A DNA stretch of 14,383 nt from an uncultured Microbacterium sp. (GTDB lineage Bacteria; Actinomycetota; Actinomycetes; Actinomycetales; Microbacteriaceae): the NCBI RefSeq assembly GCF_937927635.1, contig NZ_CALBRW010000033.1:1-14383 (forward strand). The letters are read 5' to 3'. The position numbers and the translations under genes are program-made. Positions 5,819 through 12,670 of this stretch are shown in pieces. The notes under the pieces are model-generated. The model was not told where the DNA came from. It made no database searches and worked only from the letters and a program-made list of their open reading frames with translations. The stretch's first letter is position 1. Every line of letters starts with the position of its first letter.

Positions 5819-7222
5819 TCAGAGGGCGTGGATGATCTCCTCCACCTTCTCCTTGGCGTCGCCGAACAGCATCTGCGCGTTCTCGCGGAAGAACAGCGGA
5901 TTCTGCACGCCCGCGTAGCCGGTGGCCATGGAGCGCTTGAACACGATCACGTTCTCGGCCTCCCACACTCTCAGCACCGGCATCCCGGCGATGGGGCTGC
6001 CCGGGTCCTCGGCGGCGGCGGGATTGACGGTGTCGTTGGCGCCGATCACCAGCACGACTGCCGTGGAGGCGAAGTCGTCGTTGATCTCATCCATGCCCAG
6101 CACGATGTCGTACGGCACCTTCGCCTCGGCCAGCAGCACGTTCATGTGTCCGGGCAGGCGGCCGGCGACCGGGTGGATGCCGAACCGCACCTCCACCCCG
6201 CGATCCCGCAGCCGCGCGACCAGGTCGGCCACCGGGTACTGCGCCTGCGCGACGGCCATGCCGTAGCCGGGCGTGATGATCACGCTGGAGGCGCCCGTGA
6301 GCATGGCGGCCGCGCCCTGCGCGGTGATCTCGCGGTGCTCGCCGTGCTCCTCGCCATCCTTCGATGTGGGAGCCGCGATCCCGAACCCGCCGGCGATCAC
6401 CGACAGGAACGACCGGTTCATGGCCTTGCACATGATGTACGACAGGTACGCACCCGAGGAGCCCACCAGCGCTCCGGTGACGATCAGCAGGTCGTTGTTC
6501 AGCAGGAAGCCGGCGGCCGCAGCCGCCCAGCCGGAGTAGCTGTTGAGCATCGAGACGACCACGGGCATGTCGCCGCCGCCGATGGAGGCCACCAGGTGCC
6601 AGCCCAGCGCGAACGACAGCAGCGTCACGACGATCAGCATCCAGAGCTGCTGGTCGGCGACGAACCACACGGTCAGCGCGAGGAACACGACCAGCGCACC
6701 GATGTTGAGCGCGTTCTTGCCCGGCAGCATGAGCGGGCGCGACGACATCCGTCCCGACAGCTTGAGGTTGGCGACGATCGACCCGGTGAAGGTCACGCCG
6801 CCGATGAAGATGCCGATGAACACCTCGGCGTTGTGGATGCCCAGCAGGCTCGCGGCGATGGGCTCGTGCGTGAGGTAGCCGTTCCAGCCCACCAGCACGG
6901 CCGCGATTCCCACGAAGCTGTGCAGCATGGCGATCAGCTCGGGCATCGCGGTCATCTGCACGACGCGCGCCTTCCAGAGCCCGATGGCGGCGCCGACCAG
7001 CACGCCGACGGCCATCAGCGACAGGCCCAGTGCCGCGCCGGAGCCTCCCCAGGCATCCGCGACGGTGAGGGCGAGGGTGGAGCCCAGCGCGAGGATCATG
7101 CCGACGATGCCGTAGACCACACCCGCGCGCGCGGACTCGTGGCGGCTGAGGCCGGCCAGACTCATGATGAACAGCAGGGCGGCGACGATGTACGCGGCCC
7201 CGGCGACGGCGTCGACGGTCAC
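5819..7222 (-). CDS. pntB: NAD(P) transhydrogenase subunit beta
   Basis: 467 residues, close to the E. coli PntB length (462). It carries membrane domain II and the NADP(H)-binding domain III of the proton-translocating transhydrogenase, which uses the proton motive force to drive NADH + NADP+ to NADPH. The membrane part contains MPELIAMLHSFVG (93-105), whose His101 matches the channel histidine known as His91 in E. coli. Domain III shows the dinucleotide motif GYGMAVAQAQ, then FGIHPVAGRLPGHMNVLLAE, then VIGANDTVNPAA and VFKRSMATGYAGVQNP. All are near-identical to the family. The start is GTG 7222; GTGA overlaps the pntA stop, so the two are translationally coupled. It is followed by the tandem repeats and inverted repeat at 5678-5814. 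Confidence 0.97.
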   Translation of the reverse strand: MTVDAVAGAAYIVAALLFIMSLAGLSRHESARAGVVYGIVGMILALGSTLALTVADAWGGSGAALGLSLMAVGVLVGAAIGLWKARVVQMTAMPELIAMLHSFVGIAAVLVGWNGYLTHEPIAASLLGIHNAEVFIGIFIGGVTFTGSIVANLKLSGRMSSRPLMLPGKNALNIGALVVFLALTVWFVADQQLWMLIVVTLLSFALGWHLVASIGGGDMPVVVSMLNSYSGWAAAAAGFLLNNDLLIVTGALVGSSGAYLSYIMCKAMNRSFLSVIAGGFGIAAPTSKDGEEHGEHREITAQGAAAMLTGASSVIITPGYGMAVAQAQYPVADLVARLRDRGVEVRFGIHPVAGRLPGHMNVLLAEAKVPYDIVLGMDEINDDFASTAVVLVIGANDTVNPAAAEDPGSPIAGMPVLRVWEAENVIVFKRSMATGYAGVQNPLFFRENAQMLFGDAKEKVEEIIHAL

Positions 7223-8769
7223 TTCTGACCGCCCTTCACGAACATGCTGAGCATTCGGCGGGTCACGGCGAAGCCGCCGAAGATGTTGATGCTGGCCACC
7301 AGCACGGCCGCCGCCGCGAGCACCTGCACGACGGGGTTGGCGTCGGTGATCTGCAGCATCGCGCCCACGATGATCACGCCGGAGATGGCGTTGGTGACCG
7401 ACATCAGCGGCGTGTGCAGCGCGTGGTGCACCTTGCCGATCACGTAGAAGCCGATCACGACCGCCAGCATGAGCACGGTGAAGTGCTGCGGCAGCGGGGC
7501 GGGCGCGAACAGGTTCACCAGGAACAGCGCGGCGATGCCCGCCACGATCAGCCCGACCTTCTTCCCGGCCGACATCTTCTCGTCCTTCGAAACCGGTCCC
7601 GATGCTGCTTGGGTCCCTGAGCCTGTCGAAGGGGCCGGTGCCGCAGCAACTTGCACGGGCGGCGGCGGCCAGGTGATCGCACCGTCGCGCACGACGGTGA
7701 CCGAGCGTTGCACGACGTCGTCGAAGTCGATGCTCAGCGCACCGTCCTTGCCCGGGGTGAGCAGGGCCACGAGGTTGGCGACGTTGGTGCCGTAGAGCTG
7801 GGATGCCTGCGCGGCGAGCCGCGAGGCCAGGTCGGTGTACCCGAGGATGATCACGCCGTTCGCGCTGACGGTCCGCTCCCCCGCCACCGATCCCTCGACG
7901 TTGCCGCCCTGAGCGGCGGCCATGTCGACGATCACGCTGCCGGGCTTCATCGCGGCGACATCGGATGCCGTGATCAGCCGCGGTGCCGCGCGGCCCGGGA
8001 TGAGCGCCGTGGTGATGATGATGTCGACGTCGGCGGCCTGCTCACTGTAGATCTCGGCGGCGCGGCGGTCGTAGTCCTCGCTGGTGGCCTTGGCGTAGCC
8101 GTCGGTGGACTTCTCGACCACCACGTCGACGGGCAGGTAGGTGCCGCCGACCGAGTGCACCTGGTCGGCGACCTCGGCGCGCGGATCGGTGGCGCGCACG
8201 ATGGCGCCCAGGCTGGATGCCGCACCGATGGCGGCGAGTCCTGCCACGCCCGCCCCGGCCACGAGCACCTTCGCGGGCGGGACCTTGCCGGCTGCGGTCA
8301 CCTGGCCGGTGAAGAACCGGCCGAACTCGTTGGCCGCTTCGACCACGGCGCGGTAGCCCGCGATGTTGGCCATCGAGCTGAGCACGTCCATGGACTGCGC
8401 GCGGGAGATGCGCGGCACGGCATCCAGTGCCAGGGCGGTGATGCCGCGCTGCGCGAGCGACTCGACCAGGTCCGGGCGCAGTGCCGGCGAGAGCAGTGCG
8501 ACCAGCGTCGCGCCGTCGGAGAGCCGGGCGATCTCGGCATCCGTCGGCGGGTTCACCTTGAGCACGACGGGGGCCGCCCAGGCATCCGCCACGGGCACGA
8601 TCCGCGCGCCCGCCCTCTCGTAGTCCTCGTCGGGGTAGGAGGAGCGCGCACCCGCACCCTGCTCGACCACCACCTCGTATCCGAGCTTCTGCAGGCTCTG
8701 CACGGTCGCCGGGGTGGCGGCCACGCGGGCCTCCTCGGGCCCCTCCTGCACGATTCCGATCTGCGTCAT
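7219..8769 (-). CDS. pntA: NAD(P) transhydrogenase subunit alpha, with repeat-derived linker
   Basis: 516 residues, a one-piece alpha subunit like that of E. coli (510), not split into pntAA and pntAB. Domain I (1-375) binds NAD(H): PRISRAQSMDVLSSMANIAG (119-138), the Rossmann loop VAGAGVAGLAAIG (170-182), TTALIPGRAAPRLI (253-266) and QLYGTNVANLV (324-334). A linker (about 376-400) joins it to four membrane segments (404-512) containing HHALHTPLMSVTNAISG. The linker has PSTGSGTQ (380-387), encoded by a CTTCGACAGGCTCAG-type dispersed repeat. ATG 8769 is chosen because GGAAGGA lies 5 nt upstream and homologues begin with the same 'IGI..E' sequence; an in-frame extension to 8805 is unlikely. It forms an operon with pntB. 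Confidence 0.97.
   Translation of the reverse strand: MTQIGIVQEGPEEARVAATPATVQSLQKLGYEVVVEQGAGARSSYPDEDYERAGARIVPVADAWAAPVVLKVNPPTDAEIARLSDGATLVALLSPALRPDLVESLAQRGITALALDAVPRISRAQSMDVLSSMANIAGYRAVVEAANEFGRFFTGQVTAAGKVPPAKVLVAGAGVAGLAAIGAASSLGAIVRATDPRAEVADQVHSVGGTYLPVDVVVEKSTDGYAKATSEDYDRRAAEIYSEQAADVDIIITTALIPGRAAPRLITASDVAAMKPGSVIVDMAAAQGGNVEGSVAGERTVSANGVIILGYTDLASRLAAQASQLYGTNVANLVALLTPGKDGALSIDFDDVVQRSVTVVRDGAITWPPPPVQVAAAPAPSTGSGTQAASGPVSKDEKMSAGKKVGLIVAGIAALFLVNLFAPAPLPQHFTVLMLAVVIGFYVIGKVHHALHTPLMSVTNAISGVIIVGAMLQITDANPVVQVLAAAAVLVASINIFGGFAVTRRMLSMFVKGGQK
7611..7634. repeat. Dispersed repeat embedded in the pntA coding sequence
   Basis: The coding strand reads CCCCTTCGACAGGCTCAG followed by GGACCC. 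This shares CTTCGACAGGCTCAG-N-GACCC with the intergenic copies at 13765-13785 and 13821-13841, and a partial match in the cytochrome gene near 10032. It encodes the PSTGSGT part of the linker between the NAD domain and the membrane domain. Confidence 0.75.
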
Positions 8770-8783
8770 CGCGATCCTTCCGT

Positions 8784-8799
8784 CCGGCGTCGGCGCCGG
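8784..8799 (-). promoter_or_regulatory. Small hairpin just upstream of the pntA ribosome-binding site
   Basis: CCGGCG-N4-CGCCGG forms a perfect 6-bp stem with a tetraloop. It ends 2 nt before the GGAAGGA Shine-Dalgarno (8775-8781). A -10-like TAGTCT at 8820-8815 would place the hairpin inside a leader of about 40 nt. It may affect initiation or mRNA stability; it could also be chance in G+C-rich DNA. Confidence 0.3.
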
Positions 8800-8869
8800 A
8801 TTCACGTTTCGCTCAGACTACTGACCGGGCCTGGCGGAACCGCAGGAAGACGGGTCTGTGACCGCTCAA

Positions 8870-8897
8870 TTTCCGGCGTTCTTTCCCATGCCGGAAA
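8870..8897. promoter_or_regulatory. Operator-like dyad upstream of pntAB
   Basis: TTTCCGGC-N12-GCCGGAAA is a perfect 8-bp-arm dyad with 28 bp overall span, about 100 bp before the pntA start and upstream of the candidate -10 at 8815-8820. Arm length and spacing suit a dimeric regulator. No matching site was noticed at etfB. Confidence 0.35.
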
Positions 8898-8940
8898 GAC
8901 GGATGCCGTGGCTGTGCCGTTCACGGCCGCCCCTGCTCAA

Positions 8941-8986
8941 CGTCCTCGCCCCTGCTCGGCGGCGCGGCTGAGCAGGGGCGAGGACG
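8941..8986 (-). terminator. Strong hairpin after the etfBA-cytochrome operon
   Basis: Arms CGTCCTCGCCCCTGCTC (8941-8957) and its perfect complement (8970-8986) form a 17-bp stem. A G-U pair and two further pairs can extend it to 20 bp with a 6-nt loop. It begins 20 nt after the cytochrome stop codon. There is no T-tract on either side, as is common for actinobacterial hairpin terminators. It separates this operon from pntAB. A loose extra copy of the arm's GCCCCTGCTC lies at 8929-8938. Confidence 0.7.
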
Positions 8987-9006
8987 GTCACCGGGGGCGG
9001 CGAGGC

Positions 9007-10776
9007 TCAGCGGCCGGAGACCTGCCCGAACAGCCTGGCGATGGGTGCGAGCACCAGCGGGCGCGCGGCGAACCAGGCGCCCGCGATCACGAGGATCGCC
9101 AGCACGAACACGCCGAAGCCGGTCCAGTTGGCTGCGTACTCCATGCCGTCCACCGAGCCCATGGACGCGAACATGTGGTTGAGGTTGCGCAGCGCACCGG
9201 TGAGGAACACCAGCGCGACGTGCACGATGATGAACGCCACGAAGTACAGCATGGTCGGGAAGTGCAGCGCACGCGCCCACTCGATCGGGTACGCCTTGGA
9301 GAGCTTCTCGGCCTTCTTGGGCCACAGCCCCGACATGCGGAACCCGGTGATCGCCGCGAGCGGCGCCGCGATGAACACCGTCGTGAAGTAGGCCAGCTGC
9401 TGCAGGCTGTTGTAGTTCACCCAGCCGTTGTCGGTCGGCCAGTCGAACGACACGTACTGCAGGCCCGCCGACAGCGCGTTCGGGAAGACCTCCCAGCTGG
9501 TGGGCACCAGGCGCAGCCAATGGCCGGTCGAGAACAGCAGCACCACGAAGATCACGCCGTTGAGCATCCACAGCAGGTCCAGCGACTGGTGGAACCACAG
9601 CGTCAGGCTGATCTTGCCCTTGGCCTGACCGCGAGGGGTCCAGAACGCCGTCGGCCGCTTCTCGGTGCGCACGCGCAGGCCGGAGCGGATGATCAGCACC
9701 ATCAGGAACATGTTGAAGAAGTGCTGCCAGCCGACCCAGGGCGCGAAGCCCGGGGCGACGTCGACGTGGTACTCGCCCGGGTAGGTGGTGAGGAAGTCCT
9801 GCATGAACGACGTGCTGAGGAACGCGCGCACCAGGAACACGCCCGAGACGGCGAGCAGCCCGAGGGCCGCCAGGCCCAGCAGTCCGCCGATGGCCTGCGG
9901 CCAGCCCGGGCGGAACCGCGACGGCTCCTTCTCGGGTGCGGGGATGTGACGGGGTGCGGTGCCGTTCCACACGGTCTGCGGCACGGTCAGAGGAGTGGAG
10001 AGGTCCCCGAACACAGCGGCCTTCACAACCTGGGTCCCTGAGCCGGCGGCCTGTACTGAGCGAGCGTCAGCGAGTCGCAGTGAAGCATCGGCGTCGACAG
10101 TCTGGACCGTGGTGTCGGCGACAGCATCCGCCGCGACGGGCGCAGCGGTCACGACCGCACGCGCTGTCCCGGCCGGCGGCCACGGCTCGCCGCCCGCGAC
10201 GCGCGGCAGACCCCGGCGCAGCGAGGCGCCGTCTGTCACGGTCGCGACGAATGCGACGGGAAGGTCGGATGCCGCAGATGGCGCCGCCTCGACGCGCGGG
10301 GCGACCGCAGCATCATCCTCCGACACCGCTCCGCCGAGTGCACCGGATGCCGCCGACTGCACGGCTTCTTCACGCAGAGTTCCCGTGTCCTCGCCGAGAT
10401 CCCGTGCTGTCGACGAGATGGGAGCAGTGGATGCCGGAGGCCAGGGCTCTCCGCCGGCGACGCGCGGCAGGCCGCGGCGCAGGGGCACGGATGCGGAGTT
10501 CGGGGCAGCCGCGGACGGCACCGCGTCGTCGGCGGCGGCGTGCACTGCAGCGGCCTGAGCAGGCCCGGCATCCGTCGTCGCCACAGCGCCGACTGCACCG
10601 GATGCTGCCGACTGCACGGCTTCTTCAGGCGAAGCTCCCGTGCTCTCGGCGAGATCCCGTGCTGTCGACGTGGCAGCGGGCGCCGCAGCACCGGGCACGT
10701 CGATCGTGGTGGCGGGAGGCCAGGCCTCGCCGCCCTTGGTCCGCGGCAGTCCGCGGCGCAGCATCCGCTCGGCCAT
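9007..10776 (-). CDS. Cytochrome b/b6-domain membrane protein with triplicated RRGLPR-motif extension
   Basis: 589 residues. Residues 1-290 are Ala-rich, disordered and probably cytoplasmic. They carry LRRGLPRxxGGExWPP three times (6-21, 99-114, 186-201). The first two copies are each followed by STARDL ... EEAVQSAASGA, so the unit is repeated. The C-terminal 300 residues are a di-haem cytochrome b-type core with segments near 297-319, 351-365, 397-415, 461-478, 503-527 and 551-570. Histidines in or near membrane segments (352, 396, 505, 519) are plausible haem ligands. The core resembles hydrogenase/formate-dehydrogenase cytochrome b subunits, but no such partner is nearby. ATG 10776 lies 2 nt after the etfA stop, and GGAAG in the end of etfA can serve as its Shine-Dalgarno. 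It likely exchanges electrons between ETF and menaquinone; that is inference from position. Confidence 0.8.
   Translation of the reverse strand: MAERMLRRGLPRTKGGEAWPPATTIDVPGAAAPAATSTARDLAESTGASPEEAVQSAASGAVGAVATTDAGPAQAAAVHAAADDAVPSAAAPNSASVPLRRGLPRVAGGEPWPPASTAPISSTARDLGEDTGTLREEAVQSAASGALGGAVSEDDAAVAPRVEAAPSAASDLPVAFVATVTDGASLRRGLPRVAGGEPWPPAGTARAVVTAAPVAADAVADTTVQTVDADASLRLADARSVQAAGSGTQVVKAAVFGDLSTPLTVPQTVWNGTAPRHIPAPEKEPSRFRPGWPQAIGGLLGLAALGLLAVSGVFLVRAFLSTSFMQDFLTTYPGEYHVDVAPGFAPWVGWQHFFNMFLMVLIIRSGLRVRTEKRPTAFWTPRGQAKGKISLTLWFHQSLDLLWMLNGVIFVVLLFSTGHWLRLVPTSWEVFPNALSAGLQYVSFDWPTDNGWVNYNSLQQLAYFTTVFIAAPLAAITGFRMSGLWPKKAEKLSKAYPIEWARALHFPTMLYFVAFIIVHVALVFLTGALRNLNHMFASMGSVDGMEYAANWTGFGVFVLAILVIAGAWFAARPLVLAPIARLFGQVSGR
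10029..10085. repeat. Two dispersed-repeat fragments inside the cytochrome gene
   Basis: On the coding strand, GGCTCAGGGACCCAGG (10044-10029) matches the pntA and intergenic CTTCGACAGGCTCAG-type repeat. The adjoining ACTCGCTGACGCTCGCTCAG (10075-10056) resembles a second repeat family common in actinobacterial intergenic DNA. Together they encode SLRLADARSVQ-AAGSGTQ (about residues 232-249) of the disordered extension. Confidence 0.55.
10175..10761 (-). repeat. Internal duplication encoding three RRGLPRxxGGExWPP modules
   Basis: Three related 47-bp blocks (10175-10221, 10436-10482, 10715-10761) are spaced 261 and 279 bp apart. The DNA after two of them is also nearly identical over about 75 bp (around 10343-10420 and 10598-10675). 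The array therefore arose by duplication in this gene. The GLPR-GGE-WPP positions stay conserved while the linkers diverge, which suggests the motif is under selection. Confidence 0.8.
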
Positions 10777-10778
10777 GC

Positions 10779-11753
10779 TTACTTCTTCCGCGCTTCGATC
10801 GCCTCGATCAGCTGCGGGACGATGGCGAACACGTCGCCGACGATGCCGAAGTCGGCCACGTCGAAGATCGGCGCCTCGCCGTCCTTGTTGATCGCGACGA
10901 TGGTCTTGGCGGTCTGCATGCCGGCGCGGTGCTGGATGGCGCCGGAGATGCCGAGCGCGATGTACAGCTGCGGCGACACCGAGACGCCGGTCTGGCCGAC
11001 CTGGTGCGCGTAGGGGATGTAGCCGGCGTCCACCGCGGCGCGCGAGGCGCCGACAGCCGCGCCGAGGGCGTCGGCCAGCTGCTCCACCAGCACGAACTTC
11101 TCCTTGGAGCCGAGCCCGCGGCCACCGGAGACGACCTTCGCGGCCCCGCGCAGATCGGGGCGGGAGGACGTCTTCTCCGCGGCGGTGATCTCGCCTGCGA
11201 CAGCCGCGCGGGCACCGGATGCCGTGACGGCGAGCGCCTCGGAGACCAGCGGCGCCGCCTCGGCGCGCGCGTCGACGGCGCCGAGGCGCACCGTGATGAC
11301 AGGAGCGCCGAAGGTGGGCGCTGAGTCCGCCTGGAACGACCCGCCGAACACGGAGTGGTGGGCGATGACGCCCTCGTCGTCGCGGGAGACGCCGACGGCG
11401 TCCACCGACAGGGCGAGCTTCTCGCGCACGGCCAGGCGGCCGGCCGCGTCGCGTCCGGCGATCGAGTTGGAGATGAGTACGGCATCCGGCTGCACCTGAC
11501 GGTATGCGGCCTGCAGGGCGTCGACGACCGGGACGGTCAGCGCCGCGGCGTCGCCGTCGGCGGTCAGCACGACCTGCGCACCCATCCCGGCGACCGCTTC
11601 GGGAGCCGATGCGGATCCGCCCACCACCAGCGCGACGGGCGCGCCGATGCCGGATGCTGCGCCGATGAGCGCCGCGGTGCTGGCCAGGACTTCGCCGTCG
11701 GCGCCGATGTCGGCGAGGACGAGGATCGACTTCTCGGGGTAGCCCATGGTCAC
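10779..11753 (-). CDS. etfA: Electron transfer flavoprotein subunit alpha
   Basis: 324 residues, the usual length. It binds FAD and, with EtfB, carries electrons from acyl-CoA and related dehydrogenases. The FAD domain is complete: VVSGGRGLGSKEKF (207-220), AAVDAGYIPYAHQVGQTGVS (239-258), then LYIALGISGAIQHRAGMQTA (263-282) and AINKDGEAPIFDVADFGIVGD (287-307), the PROSITE-type signature region. The start is GTG 11753, forming GTGA with the etfB stop; ATG 11747, two codons on, is an equally good alternative. The cytochrome gene follows after 2 nt. Nothing marks this as a bifurcating ETF, since none of the usual partner genes is nearby. Confidence 0.96.
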   Translation of the reverse strand: MTMGYPEKSILVLADIGADGEVLASTAALIGAASGIGAPVALVVGGSASAPEAVAGMGAQVVLTADGDAAALTVPVVDALQAAYRQVQPDAVLISNSIAGRDAAGRLAVREKLALSVDAVGVSRDDEGVIAHHSVFGGSFQADSAPTFGAPVITVRLGAVDARAEAAPLVSEALAVTASGARAAVAGEITAAEKTSSRPDLRGAAKVVSGGRGLGSKEKFVLVEQLADALGAAVGASRAAVDAGYIPYAHQVGQTGVSVSPQLYIALGISGAIQHRAGMQTAKTIVAINKDGEAPIFDVADFGIVGDVFAIVPQLIEAIEARKK

Positions 11754-12526
11754 ACCAGCCTGTTCTGCGCGAGGAACTCGACGAGCTGGGCGGCGGCGTC
11801 GCCCTCGTCGGTGATCTTGATGCCCGCCGCGCGCGGCGGCTTCTCGGAGACCGCGGTCATGATCGTGTGCGGAGCCTCGGCGGGGTCCGCGGAGACGCCG
11901 AGGTCGGCCAGGGACAGCACCTCGAGCGGCTTCTTCTTGGCCGCCATGATGCCCTTGAAATTGGGGAACCGGGCATCCGGCAGCGCCTCGGTGATGGAGA
12001 TGACGGCGGGTAGGGTCGCGGTGACCTGCTGCGTGCCGTCGTCGCCGGCGCGGGTGCCGGTGACCTGCTCGGCAGTGATCTCCAGTGCGCTCAGGGCGGT
12101 GGCCTGCGCGTAGCCGAGGTGCTCGGCGAGCATCGCGGGGATCACGCCGCCGGAGCCGTCCGTGGACAGGTTGCCGGTGATGACCAGGTCGGGTTCGCCG
12201 CGGCGGATCGCCGCCGCGAGCGTCTCGGCGGTCAGCGCCAGGTCGGCGCCCCGCAGCTGCTCGTCGGCGACGTGCACGGCGGATGCCGCGCCGATCGCGA
12301 GTGCTCGGCGGACGGATGCCGTGGCCGACTCGGGCGACATCGACAGCGCGACCACCTCGGTGCCGGCGTTCTTGTCGGCATAGGACAGCGCCACCTCGAG
12401 CGCGCGCTCGGTGATCTCATCGAGGACGACGTCACCCGCCCCGCGGTCAGCCAATCCCGTCTCGAGATCGAGCTTGCGGTCACCGTAGGTGTCGGGGACT
12501 TCCTTCACCAGGACATAGATCTTCAT
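11750..12526 (-). CDS. etfB: Electron transfer flavoprotein subunit beta
   Basis: 258 residues, typical. It begins MKIYVLVKEVPDTYGDRKLD and carries the AMP-site region GNLSTDGSGGVIPAMLAEHL (118-137). It also has the EtfB signature stretch VISITEALPDARFPNFKGIM (175-194) with AAKKKPLEV after it. It pairs with EtfA to form the soluble FAD/AMP heterodimer. ATG 12526 is chosen because the family always begins near this point and GAGGAGG (12531-12537) lies 4 nt upstream. The frame stays open back to about 13279, but that part is antisense to the MarR gene and not conserved sequence. It is the first gene of etfB-etfA-cytochrome, with a -10-like TACAAT 23 nt upstream. Confidence 0.96.
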   Translation of the reverse strand: MKIYVLVKEVPDTYGDRKLDLETGLADRGAGDVVLDEITERALEVALSYADKNAGTEVVALSMSPESATASVRRALAIGAASAVHVADEQLRGADLALTAETLAAAIRRGEPDLVITGNLSTDGSGGVIPAMLAEHLGYAQATALSALEITAEQVTGTRAGDDGTQQVTATLPAVISITEALPDARFPNFKGIMAAKKKPLEVLSLADLGVSADPAEAPHTIMTAVSEKPPRAAGIKITDEGDAAAQLVEFLAQNRLV

Positions 12527-12549
12527 CGAGCCTCCTCGCGCCTGTGTCG

Positions 12550-12555
12550 ATTGTA
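12550..12555 (-). promoter_or_regulatory. Putative -10 of the etfBA-cytochrome operon
   Basis: TACAAT on the minus strand matches the TANNNT/TATAAT consensus closely. It would start transcription near 12543, giving a leader of about 17 nt that contains the Shine-Dalgarno GAGGAGG at 12531-12537. The -35 is poor (CTTCCG or CCTTCC, 16-17 bp spacing), so activation may be needed. Confidence 0.5.
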
Positions 12556-12594
12556 GTCGGGCGGGTTCAGCCGGAAGGGTCTCGCGACTGAAAT

Positions 12595-12610
12595 TGGATT
12601 CCAGCATCCA
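12595..12610. promoter_or_regulatory. Dyad between etfB and marR, candidate MarR operator
   Basis: TGGAT-N6-ATCCA is a perfect 16-bp interrupted dyad in the 144-bp divergent region, about 40 bp upstream of the etfB -10 and 50 bp upstream of the MarR -10. MarR proteins commonly bind dyads of 16-20 bp in such regions and repress their own gene. The right arm includes a GCATCC word, which is abundant in this genome, so chance is possible. Confidence 0.35.
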
Positions 12611-12658
12611 TGGTACTGAGTTCCGCCGACATGCGCACCTCGCCGAGCATCCGCCGGA

Positions 12659-12664
12659 TAACGT
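12659..12664 (+). promoter_or_regulatory. Putative -10 element for leaderless marR-type gene
   Basis: TAACGT is followed by AGGACC and ATG 12671. The AGGA is only 2 nt from the ATG, too close for normal ribosome binding, so a leaderless start fits better. No clear -35. Confidence 0.4.
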
Positions 12665-12670
12665 AGGACC

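Noticed and set aside
5828..7228. A 466-codon plus-strand open frame opposite pntB
   Set aside because: pntB is near-identical to the known family through the whole stretch. The opposite frame has shadow composition (His/Asp/Gln/Arg-rich).
7651..10041. A 796-codon plus-strand open frame across pntA, the gap and the cytochrome gene
   Set aside because: It is antisense to pntA, which matches its family end to end. Its predicted product is low-complexity and basic, and it crosses a terminator hairpin.
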